Position numbers and translations under genes: made by a program. 64,000 nucleotides of DNA from Burkholderia stagnalis. GTDB taxonomy: Bacteria; Pseudomonadota; Gammaproteobacteria; Burkholderiales; Burkholderiaceae. Shown here piece by piece: positions 42,586 through 51,772 of this stretch; position 1 is the stretch's first letter; each line of letters starts with the position of its first letter. The stretch spans positions 1 through 64,000 of the forward strand of contig NZ_CADESW010000008.1 of the NCBI RefSeq assembly GCF_902830275.1, given 5' to 3'. The notes below the pieces were generated by a model that worked only from the letters and a program-made list of their open reading frames with translations, did not search any database and was not told the origin of the DNA.

Positions 42586-44976
42586 ATGTCAGCGCCTGAT
42601 TCCTACCGCTGGCGGGGGCTGTACCGCCTCTGTCCGATATTCGTTGCCGTCTGGTGCTGCGCCGCCGCCGCGCAATCCGGCCCCACCGCCGACGCGGCCG
42701 CCGCCACCGGCGCCGCCGTTCCGCCCCCGAATGTTTCGCACGCCTGCACACCCGACGGCGGCCCCGCCGGCCGGCCGTCGGTCGGCCTCGTGCTGTCCGG
42801 CGGCGGCGCGCGCGGCTATGCGCATCTCGGCGTGCTGAAGGTGCTGGAGGAGAACCGCATTCCCGTGGACTGCATCGCGGCCACCAGCATGGGCGCCGTG
42901 GTCGGCGGCCTGTACGCGAGCGGCATGGCCGCCGCCGACATGCAGAAGCGCCTGTCGGAAGTGAACCTCGCCGACATCGCGTTCGACGTGACGGAGCGCG
43001 CGGACCTGCCGCAAAGCCGCCGCGAGGACGAGCGCCTGTACGTGAACGGCCTGGCGATCGGCTTCGGCGCGAAGGGCGTGAAGGCGCCCGCCGGGCTCGT
43101 GCAGGGCAACCGCCTGCAGGCGCTGCTCGCCGACTGGACGGCAGCGGTGCCGACCAACCAGCAGTTCGACCGGCTGCCGATCCCGTACCGTGCGATCGCA
43201 ACGGACCTGCAGACCGGGCAGATGGTCGTGCTCGACCATGGCTCGCTGCCGCTCGCGATTCGCGCGAGCATGGCGATGCCGGGCCTGTTCGCGCCCGCCG
43301 AGATCAACGACCGCGCGCTGGTGGACGGCGGCCTCGTCAGCAACCTGCCCGTCGACACCGCGCGGCAGATGGGCGCGGACGTCGTGATCGCGGTCGACAT
43401 CGGCTCGCAGCTTCGCCCGCTCGACGCGCTCGCGTCGCCCGCCGACGTGATGCAGCAGATGGTCGGCATCCTGATCCGCCAGAACGTGTCGTCGCAGCGC
43501 GAGCACATGACCGCGCGCGACGTGCTGCTCACGCCCGCGCTCGGCTCGCTCGCGTTCACCGATTTCCAGAACGCGAGCCAGGCGATCGCCGCCGGCGAGG
43601 CCGCCGCGATCGCGGCGCTGCCGAAGCTGAAGCGCTACGCGCTGACGCCGGAGCAGTACGCCGAATATCACGCGGCGCACGCGCAGCCGCTGCCGCCGCC
43701 GGTGCGCATCACCCGTATCGAGATCCGGACCAGCGGCGGCGTGCCGAAGCGGGTCGTCAGCAATGCGCTTCACGTGAAGCCGGGCGACATCTACGATCCG
43801 AAGGCGGTCAGCCAGGACCTGCTGTCGCTCACGACGAGCGGCAATTTCGAGAGCGTCACGCAGCAGGTCGTCAGCGCGGGCGACGAGAACCGGCTCGTGA
43901 TCGACGCGCGCGAGAAATACTGGGGGCCGAACTTCCTGCTGTTCGGCCTCGGCATGTCGAGCAGCTCGACCGACGAAGGCGGCTTCCGGCTGCACGCCGG
44001 CTACCGCCGCCCGTGGCTCACCGAATCCGGCCTCGAATTCCGCGCGGACGCGACGGTCGGCAGCGACCTCGATGCCGTGCACGTCGAGCTGCGCCAGCCG
44101 CTGTCGGTGAAGTACGGCGACTACATCGCGCCATACGCCGAGTACCAGCGCCGCTATGCGAGCCTGTACGACGAAACCGGCGACGTGAAGGTGACGCGGT
44201 ACCTGGTCCAGACGTCGCGCGCCGGCATCGACTTCGGCGTGCCGATCGGCCGCCTCGGCGACTTCCGGATCGGCGTCGCGTACACGCACACCCACGGCTC
44301 GCCGACCTACAACGTGCCGCTGCAGTTCGACGACGACGTGAGCACCGAGTCGATCCTGCTGTTCCCCAGCTATTCGGCGGACGCCCTGTCGGCCCGCGCG
44401 CGGCTCGTGATCGACCAGCTCGACGATCCGCGATTCCCGCGCAAGGGCTATTACACGGAGTTCCGCGTCGAGCGCTCGCTGATCTCGCGCAACGGCGCGT
44501 CGACGGCCACATTCGACTCCAGGATCAACAACGCGCCGTACACCGAGCTGTACGGCAAGGCGATGGTCGCGCAGTCGTTCGGCCGGCACAGCATCAGCGC
44601 GACGATCGAGGGCGGCAAGAGTATCGGCGGCACGAACCTCGTCAACGCATTCAATTTCACGCTCGGCGGGTTCCAGCATCTGTCCGCCTATGCGGCCGAC
44701 CAGTTGAACGGCGATTCGCTCGCCTACGGGCAGGTGACCTACATGAACCAGCTCGCGACGTTCAACACGTCGCTGGTCAAGGCGCTCTATGTCGGCGCGA
44801 GCGCGGAAGTCGGCAACGTGTGGCTGGGCGGCTCGCGGATCGGCGGCGGCTCGATGAAGCAGAGCTATACGTTCTTCACCAGCATGACGACCGCGGCCGG
44901 CCCCGTGTACATCGGCGTCGCGCTCGCGCCGGGCGGCCGGCGCAACTTCTACGTCCAGCTCGGCCGCACCTACTGA
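42586..44976 (+). CDS. Patatin-like phospholipase/outer-membrane barrel (type Vd, PlpD-like)
   Basis: The 796-aa protein has a signal peptide (LCPIFVAVWCCAAAAQ). A patatin domain follows at residues 65-310: oxyanion loop LVLSGGGARGYAHLG, nucleophile S101 in CIAATSMGAVVGG, and catalytic D247 in LVDGGLVSN. A POTRA-like domain (about 380-460: IRTSGGVPKRVVSNALHVKP) and a 16-stranded Omp85-type barrel follow, ending in RNFYVQLGRTY. This is the order of PlpD-type (type Vd) secretion, in which the barrel exports the fused lipase. The nucleophile elbow is A-T-S-M-G rather than the usual G-T-S-M-G. Confidence 0.87.
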   Translation: MSAPDSYRWRGLYRLCPIFVAVWCCAAAAQSGPTADAAAATGAAVPPPNVSHACTPDGGPAGRPSVGLVLSGGGARGYAHLGVLKVLEENRIPVDCIAATSMGAVVGGLYASGMAAADMQKRLSEVNLADIAFDVTERADLPQSRREDERLYVNGLAIGFGAKGVKAPAGLVQGNRLQALLADWTAAVPTNQQFDRLPIPYRAIATDLQTGQMVVLDHGSLPLAIRASMAMPGLFAPAEINDRALVDGGLVSNLPVDTARQMGADVVIAVDIGSQLRPLDALASPADVMQQMVGILIRQNVSSQREHMTARDVLLTPALGSLAFTDFQNASQAIAAGEAAAIAALPKLKRYALTPEQYAEYHAAHAQPLPPPVRITRIEIRTSGGVPKRVVSNALHVKPGDIYDPKAVSQDLLSLTTSGNFESVTQQVVSAGDENRLVIDAREKYWGPNFLLFGLGMSSSSTDEGGFRLHAGYRRPWLTESGLEFRADATVGSDLDAVHVELRQPLSVKYGDYIAPYAEYQRRYASLYDETGDVKVTRYLVQTSRAGIDFGVPIGRLGDFRIGVAYTHTHGSPTYNVPLQFDDDVSTESILLFPSYSADALSARARLVIDQLDDPRFPRKGYYTEFRVERSLISRNGASTATFDSRINNAPYTELYGKAMVAQSFGRHSISATIEGGKSIGGTNLVNAFNFTLGGFQHLSAYAADQLNGDSLAYGQVTYMNQLATFNTSLVKALYVGASAEVGNVWLGGSRIGGGSMKQSYTFFTSMTTAAGPVYIGVALAPGGRRNFYVQLGRTY

Positions 44977-44997
44977 CGACGCAGCCGGCGCCGCCGC

Positions 44998-46128
44998 TCA
45001 GGTCGGCCAGCTGATCTCGAAGCGCGCGCCGCCGAGCTCGGTCGGATCGACGATCGCGATCCGGCCGTTGTGCGCGTGCAGCACCTGCCGCGTGATCGCG
45101 AGGCCCAGGCCGTAGCCGCCGGTGCGGCGGTCGAGCCGCACGAACGCGTCGAAGATCCGCTCGCGCTCGTCCACCGGCACGCCGGGGCCGTCGTCCTCGA
45201 CGTAGATGCGGATGTTGCCGTGCACGACCGCGATGCCGACCGCGATGCGCGACTGCGCATACTTGCTCGCATTGCGCAGCAGGTTGCGCATCGCGTACGC
45301 CATCAGCCGCCGGTCCATCGCCACGCGCAGGTCGGCCGCGATCGCGATGCGCGTCTCGATCGCCTTCTCCGGATACAGCAGCGCCGCATCGTTGACCTGG
45401 TGCTCGAACCATGCGGCGAGCGCCGTCGGCTCGAGGCTCGACTGCAGCGAGCTGTATTCGAGCCGCGCGTACGTGAGACTCATGTCGATCAGTTCGTCGA
45501 GCTCGGTGACGTCCTGCGCGATGCTGTCGAGCGCGCCCTGGTACTCGGCGGCGGAGCCGGGCTCGCGCAGCATCTCGAGCGCGAAGCGCACGCGCGCGAG
45601 CGGCGTGCGCAGTTCGTGCGAGATGCCGTTGGTGAGATCGCGCTGCGCGGCGATCAGCCGCTCCATGCGGATCGCGAGCGCGTTCAGCGTGCGTGCAAGC
45701 GGGCCGATGATCACGCTGTGCGATTCGCGCGCGCGCGTGTTGAAGCGCCCGCCGGTGAAGTCGATCGCGCGCTCGCGCACCATCACGAGATCCGACCATA
45801 CGGGCCGCATCCAGCGGTAGGCGGCGAGCGCCGGCAAGGCGAGGATGAACGCGAGCACGATCCAGATGTCGCCCGGCAGCGCATCGAACGCATGCCACAC
45901 CACCTGCGGCGACAGCGCGACGCCGAGCGCCAGCGCCGGCACGAGCGCCGTCAGCAGCACGAGCCCGAGCAGGTGCATGTAGGTGCGCACGTAGAGGCGC
46001 GACCAGCTCGGGATGCGATCGGCGCGCGTGTCCGTCCACGCGCGGCGGAAATGCAGCCAGCGCCACTTCACGTAGCGCAGCGGCGACAGCGGGGGCGCGT
46101 CAGCGCGCGCGCGGAATCGGTGGATCAT
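44998..46128 (-). CDS. rstB: Sensor histidine kinase, RstB-like
   Basis: The 376-aa kinase has two membrane helices, MHLLGLVLLTALVPALALGV and IWIVLAFILALPALAAYRWM, with only a short periplasmic loop. Next come a HAMP-like segment (MVRERAIDFTGGRFNTRARE), the HisKA box LTNGISHELRTPLARVRFAL, and the ATPase motifs NLLRNASKYAQ, VEDDGPGVPVDERERIF and GGYGLGLAITRQV. RstB kinases keep this arrangement. The response regulator gene lies 57 bp upstream on the same strand. The short loop suggests sensing within the membrane or through a partner. Confidence 0.85.
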   Translation of the reverse strand: MIHRFRARADAPPLSPLRYVKWRWLHFRRAWTDTRADRIPSWSRLYVRTYMHLLGLVLLTALVPALALGVALSPQVVWHAFDALPGDIWIVLAFILALPALAAYRWMRPVWSDLVMVRERAIDFTGGRFNTRARESHSVIIGPLARTLNALAIRMERLIAAQRDLTNGISHELRTPLARVRFALEMLREPGSAAEYQGALDSIAQDVTELDELIDMSLTYARLEYSSLQSSLEPTALAAWFEHQVNDAALLYPEKAIETRIAIAADLRVAMDRRLMAYAMRNLLRNASKYAQSRIAVGIAVVHGNIRIYVEDDGPGVPVDERERIFDAFVRLDRRTGGYGLGLAITRQVLHAHNGRIAIVDPTELGGARFEISWPT

Positions 46129-46185
46129 CGCGGCTCCCGGCGGCCGGGCCGGCCGTGCGCGGGGGTCGCGCGACCTTGCGCGGCG

Positions 46186-46896
46186 TCACTCCCACGCATG
46201 CTTGCTGAACTGATAACCCTTGCTGCGGATCGTCTTGATCCGCTGCGGGTTGCTCGCGTCGTCGCGCAGCTTGCGGCGCAGCTTCGAGATGCGCCCGTCG
46301 ATCGTGCGGTCGAGCCCGTCGAATTCGACGCCGCGCAATTGCAGCATCAGGTCGTCGCGGCTGACGACTTCGCCCGCGTGGCAGACGAGCGCCCACAGCA
46401 GGTCGAACTCGGCCGACGTCAGGTCCGGCACGCTGCCGTCCGGCAGCATGACGGTGCGGTCGGTGCGGTCGATCGAGAACTTGCCGAACGTGTGGCGCTC
46501 CGGCTGCGCGGCCGTGCTTTCGATACCGCGCGCCGGCGCGCGGCGCAGTTGCGCCTTGATCCGCGCGAGCAGGATGCGCGGCTCGACCGGCTTGTGCACG
46601 TAGTCGTCCGCGCCGAATTCGAGGCCGAGCAGTTCGTCGAACGGCTCGTCGCGCGCGGTCACCATGATGATCACGCCGTCGTACTGCTTGCGTGCCTCGC
46701 GGCAGATCTCGAAACCGTCCTTGCCCGGCAGGTTCACGTCGAGAATGACGAGGTCCGGGCGCAGGGACAGGATCGCCGGCACGGCGGCGTCGCCGTGCAG
46801 CACCGTCTCGACTTCATAGTCGTTCTTGCGCAGATAGCCGGCGATCAGCGTGGATAAGCGGGTGTCGTCCTCGACGAGCAGGATCCGGAAAGACAT
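46186..46896 (-). CDS. rstA: OmpR-family response regulator, RstA-like
   Basis: The 236-aa protein has a receiver (ILLVEDDTRLSTLIAGYL, phosphoacceptor Asp in LVILDVNLPGKDGFEI, KPVEPRILLARIKAQLRR) and a winged-helix domain with LRGVEFDGLDRTIDGRISKL and the C-terminus GYQFSKHAWE. The last two blocks match E. coli RstA, including the HAWE end. It heads a leftward operon with the kinase. Start at MSFRILLVED, preceded by spaced purines; the glutaminase gene begins 257 bp to the right in the opposite direction. Confidence 0.88.
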   Translation of the reverse strand: MSFRILLVEDDTRLSTLIAGYLRKNDYEVETVLHGDAAVPAILSLRPDLVILDVNLPGKDGFEICREARKQYDGVIIMVTARDEPFDELLGLEFGADDYVHKPVEPRILLARIKAQLRRAPARGIESTAAQPERHTFGKFSIDRTDRTVMLPDGSVPDLTSAEFDLLWALVCHAGEVVSRDDLMLQLRGVEFDGLDRTIDGRISKLRRKLRDDASNPQRIKTIRSKGYQFSKHAWE

Positions 46897-47153
46897 GGGT
46901 CGGCACTTGAATCACAGGGGGAAACAGCGGCGGCCGCGCCGGCGGATGCCGGGCGTTTCGCGCCGCGAAACGTACCGCATGATACTGCGCCTGCCGTTTG
47001 CTTTCTTGCTTGTCTTGAAAATCGGGGCGCGAATGCCGCCTTGCGGCGCATGCCGCGCGTGCCGCGCGCGCGGAAAGCTTGACGAATCCGCGCCGAAACG
47101 GTTCCATACGGGCTCGCCGCAATCCGGGCGCCGCGCCGCCCTCGTCTGACTTC

Positions 47154-48068
47154 ATGAATTACCAACCGATCCTCGAACGCATCCACACCGAACTCGCCCC
47201 CTGGATCGGCCAGGGCCGCGTGGCCGACTACATCCCCGAGCTCGCGAAAGTGCCCGCCGACAAGTTCGGGATGGCGATCGTCACGCTCGACGGCAACGTT
47301 TACACGGTCGGCGATGCACGCGAACGCTTCTCGATCCAGAGCATTTCGAAGCTGTTCGCGTGTACGCTCGCCTTCCAGTTGCTTGGCGACGCCCTGTGGG
47401 AGCGAGTCGGCCGCGAGCCGTCCGGCACCGCATTCAATTCGCTCGTCCAGCTTGAAAGCGAACGCGGCAAGCCGCGCAATCCGTTTATCAATGCTGGCGC
47501 ACTGGTCGTCACTGACGTGCTGTCCCGCCGCTTCGTGCGCGCTGAGACTGCGCTCGTCGAATTCGTGCGACGGCTGATCGGCACCAACGATATCGACTAC
47601 GATTCGCGCGTCGCGCTGTCGGAATTGCAGCACGCGGAGCGCAACCGCGCGATGGCGCACTTCATGGCGAGCTTCGGCAACATGCAGATGCCGCCGGACG
47701 TCGTCGTCGACGCGTACTGCCGCCAATGCGCGATCACGATGAACTGCGTCGAGCTCGCACGCGCCGCGCTGTTCCTCGCGAACGGCGGCGTCGCGCCGGT
47801 CACGGGTGAGCGGATCGTCGATTCGAGTTCCGCGAAACGGCTGTCGGCGCTGATGCTGACCTGCGGCACCTACGATGCAGCGGGCGACTTCGTGTACCGG
47901 GTCGGGCTGCCCGCGAAAAGCGGGGTCGGCGGCGGCATCGTCGCGGTGCTGCCGGGAGAGATGGCCGTGTGCGTGTGGGCGCCGGGGCTCGACGCGAACG
48001 GGAACTCGCTCGCCGGCACATTGGCGCTGGAGTGGCTGACGACTTATTCGGGGCGGTCGATTTTTTGA
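47154..48068 (+). CDS. glsA: Glutaminase
   Basis: The 304-aa protein is full length for bacterial glutaminase A. The Ser/Lys pair is S63-I-S-K66 in RFSIQSISKLFACTLAF, and other blocks are NPFINAGALVVTDVL, CRQCAITMNCVELARAALFL, LMLTCGTYDAAGDFVYRVGL and PAKSGVGGGIVAVLPGEMA. The fold is that of serine beta-lactamases; it hydrolyses glutamine to glutamate and ammonia in the cytosol. I chose ATG 47154. The gene is divergent from the rstA-like operon with a 257-bp gap that shows no clear operator. Confidence 0.92.
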   Translation: MNYQPILERIHTELAPWIGQGRVADYIPELAKVPADKFGMAIVTLDGNVYTVGDARERFSIQSISKLFACTLAFQLLGDALWERVGREPSGTAFNSLVQLESERGKPRNPFINAGALVVTDVLSRRFVRAETALVEFVRRLIGTNDIDYDSRVALSELQHAERNRAMAHFMASFGNMQMPPDVVVDAYCRQCAITMNCVELARAALFLANGGVAPVTGERIVDSSSAKRLSALMLTCGTYDAAGDFVYRVGLPAKSGVGGGIVAVLPGEMAVCVWAPGLDANGNSLAGTLALEWLTTYSGRSIF

Positions 48069-48241
48069 CGTGCCGAGGCCGATCCGGCGGCATGAGGGCC
48101 GGTCGACCCGCTCGGCTACGGTCGTTCAAGCACCTTTACCTTTATGCAAAGAATCCACGCGCAACCCCGGCGGGCCGGGTCCGTCCCGCGCACGAGCGTG
48201 CCGCCCGGCTTCGGCGGCCGCTAATTCATGATCGGCCGTGG

Positions 48242-48397
48242 TCATATATGACCCAGCAGGACGAGCACGACGACCACGACGACGACGAGCCCGATGGCGC
48301 CTGACGGCCCATAGCCCCAGCTTCGGCTATAGGGCCATGAAGGGATCGCGCCGAGGAGCAGGAGAATCAGTAAAACGATAAGAATCGTACCTAACAT
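48242..48397 (-). CDS. DUF3309-like small membrane protein, 51 aa
   Basis: A minus-strand frame from ATG 48397 to TGA 48242 has AGGAGG 8 bp before its start. The product starts MLGTILIVLLILLLLGAIPS, has a middle WPYSRSWGYGPSG and a second hydrophobic stretch (AIGLVVVVVVVLVLLGHI). The pattern, with a conserved WPYSRSWGYGPSG loop, is that of the DUF3309 family of tiny membrane proteins. It is short enough to be missed by length-filtered gene calling. The role is unknown. Confidence 0.8.
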   Translation of the reverse strand: MLGTILIVLLILLLLGAIPSWPYSRSWGYGPSGAIGLVVVVVVVLVLLGHI

Positions 48398-48578
48398 GGC
48401 AGCGCCTCCTGGAACGAATTCAACGCTGTGGCAAATACCACCGTTCCTGGTGCCGCAATTTCCATTCCGCTACGGACGAGCGGTGCCGCTTGCTCGTCCG
48501 CAATCGCTCGGAAGGTCGATTTTTTGAGCAGCGCGGGAGCGCGACCCAATCGCGCGGGATGTACGCCCCCTCCCCGCG

Positions 48579-49310
48579 TTACCGCGCGATGAACACGCCC
48601 GTCGTCGGGCACGTGCCCTGCGTATTGCCGTCGATCACGAGCGACGCGGCACTCGGGAACTGCGCGGCCGCGTTCGTCTTCACCGCGATCCACGCCTCGG
48701 TGAAGTAGCTGACGCCGTTCGCCTTCGTGCATTTCAGCGACACCGCGCCGCGCGTGTTGCTGCCGAATGCGCCTTCGAACGCGGACAGCAACTGGTTGCG
48801 GGTCACCGTCCGGCCCGCGTTCGCCTGCAGGAATGCGTTGAACGACGTGTTCCCGAGGCGGCTGATCATGCCGCTCGCCTGGTTCCAGTACGCATCCGGC
48901 GACGCCGCGTTCGCGCAGGTGCCGTGCTTGAACCACTCATGCTTGTCGAGACACGACGCGACGCCCGGCATGTAGGTCGACAGCGTGTTGCGCGTCGCGC
49001 TGCTGATCGGGTACGCATCCATGCTGCACCACGCGTGGCTGCTGTCGAGATCGATGTCGCGCTGCGGCACGCCGCAGAAGAACGGCTGGTTGCCGTCGTA
49101 GTTGTTCGGCCACAGGCCGTGCAGCGACAGGCTGGTCGCCGCGTAGGTGCCTGCGAGGTTGTCGCACTCCGGCGTCGAGTGGGTCGCGCAGAAGCCCGGC
49201 TCCCATGAGGAAGCCAGCAGCAGGTAGTCGTAGCTGGTCTGGGCGGCGGCGTGCAGCGAGGCGGCAGTGACGGCAAGCGCGAGCGCGGCGCGGAGAAGCG
49301 TCTTGAGCAT
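48579..49310 (-). CDS. Secreted ribonuclease T2 family protein
   Basis: The 243-aa product has a signal peptide (TLLRAALALAVTAASLHAAA). The two catalytic segments are CAS-I SLHGLWPNNYDG (His64) and CAS-II KHEWFKHGTCANAA (His124, Glu125, Lys128, His129). Cysteines at about 41, 49, 79, 95, 120 and 132 suggest three disulfides. RNase T2 enzymes cleave RNA to cyclic 2',3'-phosphates without base preference, here in the periplasm or outside the cell, possibly for phosphate or nucleoside scavenging. Start chosen at MLKTLLRAAL (49310) behind AGGGAAAG. The gene is leftward and single. Confidence 0.9.
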   Translation of the reverse strand: MLKTLLRAALALAVTAASLHAAAQTSYDYLLLASSWEPGFCATHSTPECDNLAGTYAATSLSLHGLWPNNYDGNQPFFCGVPQRDIDLDSSHAWCSMDAYPISSATRNTLSTYMPGVASCLDKHEWFKHGTCANAASPDAYWNQASGMISRLGNTSFNAFLQANAGRTVTRNQLLSAFEGAFGSNTRGAVSLKCTKANGVSYFTEAWIAVKTNAAAQFPSAASLVIDGNTQGTCPTTGVFIAR

Positions 49311-49540
49311 GTCTTTCCCTCGGATAAGGCGCGGTCGCGGGATGCGCCGCGAGATCGTCTGCGTCTGCCCGCGATTGTCGCCGCGGCACCGTGGCACGAA
49401 TATGAAGGCAACGCGACGCGCGACGCAACAATCTTGTCGATTGCCGAACGCGCCGTTCGACAAAGCCAGGCCAATCCGCCAGAATCGTCGCCTCCGAGGG
49501 CGCAAGCCCGCCCAGGCCGCACCAGACGGAACCACGACCG

Positions 49541-50182
49541 ATGACGACCACGATCACGCGCCGGCGACCGCTCGGCGCCGGCGCGCTGGCGGGCAGCCTC
49601 GCGCTGTCCGGCTGCTTCACGCCGAATCTCTTCGACGACAAGCAATACACCGAAGGCGTCTCCCGCTTCATGATCACCGAGGACGGCAGGAAGCTCGTGG
49701 TGCTCGGCGAGCGGTACCACTCCATCTTCGACATGCCGAACAAGCTTCGGCCGGTACTGATGTCTCATTACCGGAAATCGCTGCGCTCGTCGTTCTACGG
49801 CCTTCATGTCGACGGCGACGCGGTGACCGGCGCCTATCACACGACCCTGCCGAAGGACGCATCCGCCGACGACCGCCAGGCCGCCATCGCCGACGGGTTC
49901 AAGGAACGGACGGACAGCCTGTCGCTCGGCGGGCAGATCAGCGGCAAGCGCTATTCGGCCGACGGCTTCGAACAGAAACCGGACGCGGCCGCGCAGCCGT
50001 TCAACCGGCATTACACCGTCACCATTCGCGAATCGCTGTCGCCGGTCGACAAGGGCATCCGGTTGCTGGCGACGCCCGTCACCGTCGCGGCCGACGGCGT
50101 GCTCGTGCTGGGCGGCATCCTGCTCGTGCCGGTGGTGGCCATCGCGATCCAGGCGAACGGCAGCCTGCGGATCATCCAGTAG
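49541..50182 (+). CDS. Putative lipoprotein, 213 aa
   Basis: The product starts with an Arg-rich twin-arginine-like or lipoprotein signal (TRRRPLGAGALAGSLALSGC) with the lipobox LSGC at residue 25. The mature part has basic and polar segments (KQYTEGVSRFMITEDGRKLV, GLHVDGDAVTGAYHTTLPKD) and ends with a hydrophobic helix (GVLVLGGILLVPVVAIAIQA). I do not recognise a family. It is divergent from RNase T2 and 37 bp ahead of an XRE-type regulator gene on the same strand. Confidence 0.7.
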   Translation: MTTTITRRRPLGAGALAGSLALSGCFTPNLFDDKQYTEGVSRFMITEDGRKLVVLGERYHSIFDMPNKLRPVLMSHYRKSLRSSFYGLHVDGDAVTGAYHTTLPKDASADDRQAAIADGFKERTDSLSLGGQISGKRYSADGFEQKPDAAAQPFNRHYTVTIRESLSPVDKGIRLLATPVTVAADGVLVLGGILLVPVVAIAIQANGSLRIIQ

Positions 50183-50218
50183 AGACGCCCACACGGCCAC
50201 CGCAACGGGAGCACCGAC

Positions 50219-50776
50219 ATGGCAGACTCGCCGCTTCAAACGCCGCCGCTCGGCCCGCTGCTGAAACGCTGGCGGCTCCTGCACCGCGTGAAACAGCACC
50301 ACGCCGCCGAGCTGTTCGGCGTCGCGCAATCGACGATCTCCCGCTGGGAGGCCGGCGTGCAGCAGATGTCGCCGGACGAGCGCGCGCTCGCCGAGCGGCT
50401 GCTCGCGGCCCGCCTCGATTCCGCGGGCGACCGCGCGCTCGCGCGGCTCGTCGATGCGCATCCGGGGCAGGTCCACCTCGTGTGCGATCTCACGCATCGC
50501 CTGCTCGCGAGTTCGCGCCTGCGCGCCGCCGAATTCGGCATGCCGCTGTCGGCGCTGCTCGGCACATCGCTGTGGCGTTATGCGACGCCGGAAATCGCAC
50601 GCGTCGAAGCGTCGCTCGACGCGCTCGGCTGGCGCGACCGCGCGGGCCCGCCGAGCGTCGAGTTCGGCAGCGGCGCGAACGCGTCGCGCGTCGTGCCGAT
50701 CCGCCGCAGCACCTGCCGCTGGACGCGGATGACCCTGTCCGACGGCTCCGCCGCGCGGCTCGTCGAGACGCTGTGA
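50219..50776 (+). CDS. XRE-family HTH regulator
   Basis: The 185-aa protein has an N-terminal helix-turn-helix of the XRE type (KRWRLLHRVKQHHAAELFGV, AQSTISRWEAGVQQMSPDER). A C-terminal domain of about 110 residues follows that could be PAS-like (VHLVCDLTHRLLASSRLRAA). No known ligand motif is seen. It lies 36 bp behind the lipoprotein gene, so the two may be linked; the HD-domain gene begins 79 bp further. Confidence 0.78.
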   Translation: MADSPLQTPPLGPLLKRWRLLHRVKQHHAAELFGVAQSTISRWEAGVQQMSPDERALAERLLAARLDSAGDRALARLVDAHPGQVHLVCDLTHRLLASSRLRAAEFGMPLSALLGTSLWRYATPEIARVEASLDALGWRDRAGPPSVEFGSGANASRVVPIRRSTCRWTRMTLSDGSAARLVETL

Positions 50777-50855
50777 CGCCCCGCGCATATTTCATGCGTG
50801 GACGGCGGGCCGCTGCGCGGCGTACGCTTGGCGGCTTCCTGCAAGGAGCCTGGCG

Positions 50856-51473
50856 ATGAGCGTCTCGATCAACCCCGACACGATCCGCGCGCGGCTCGAT
50901 TTCCTGCGCGAAGCGGAACGCCTGAAGGACGTGCTGCGCAGCGGCCGCACGTCGCAGGGCCGCCCGGAAAGCACCGCCGAGCATAGCTGGCGGCTGTGCC
51001 TGATGGCGCTCGCGTTCGCCGACGCGCTGCCCGGCACCGACCCGCTGAAGGTGCTGAGGATGTGCGTCGTGCACGATCTGGGCGAAGCGCTGCACGGCGA
51101 CATTCCCGCGATCGAGCAGGCCGCGCATCCCGACCGGCACGCGCACGAGCGCCGCGACCTGCTGGCGCTGACCGCCGGCCTCGACGCCGCGCTGCGCGAC
51201 GAGATCGTGGCGCTGTGGGACGAATACGAGCAGGCCGCGTCGCCTGAAGCGCAGGCGGTGAAGGCGCTCGACAAGCTGGAAACGATCCTTCAGCACAACC
51301 AGGGCGACAATCCGCCCGATTTCGACTACGCGTTCAATCTCGGCTACGGTCGGCGCTATACGAGCGCGAGCCCGCTGTTCAGCACGATCCGCGCGATCGT
51401 CGATGCGGACACGCAAAGCCGGATCGACGGCGCCGCGCCGCATGTGCCCGCCCCGGTGGCACCCCAACCCTGA
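50856..51473 (+). CDS. HD-domain nucleotidase/phosphohydrolase (YfbR-like)
   Basis: The 205-aa protein has the metal-binding HD signature split as STAEHSWRLCLMA (first His) and CVVHDLGEALHGDIP (His-Asp), plus VKALDKLETILQHNQGDNP with the last Asp/Glu. This matches the YfbR/HDDC2 branch, which are 5'-deoxynucleotidases. The start at 50856 lies behind AGGAGCC. It is a soluble cytosolic enzyme; its exact nucleotide is not known. Confidence 0.82.
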   Translation: MSVSINPDTIRARLDFLREAERLKDVLRSGRTSQGRPESTAEHSWRLCLMALAFADALPGTDPLKVLRMCVVHDLGEALHGDIPAIEQAAHPDRHAHERRDLLALTAGLDAALRDEIVALWDEYEQAASPEAQAVKALDKLETILQHNQGDNPPDFDYAFNLGYGRRYTSASPLFSTIRAIVDADTQSRIDGAAPHVPAPVAPQP

Positions 51474-51772
51474 CGACGAAAAAGGACGCGACGCCGCCGC
51501 GTTCGTTCGTCACACGTGCCGGTTTTCACGGTTCGACACCCTGCCGGCCGCCCGACGCGCCACGTTGCACATCTGCGCACAATTGGTGACATAAATCGGC
51601 TCGATATCGTCCGACGAATTCGCTTACCATGAGCGGCCGCGACGAAACCTGACAGTTGCCTTGCCGCGCTTGCAGCCAGCGCGTGACGCCCGTCACCTCC
51701 GTCGCGGCCATTCGAACGACTGATCGACCACTCGCTTAGCCGACGCGCGACCCATCGTCGCCGTGCACTCTC

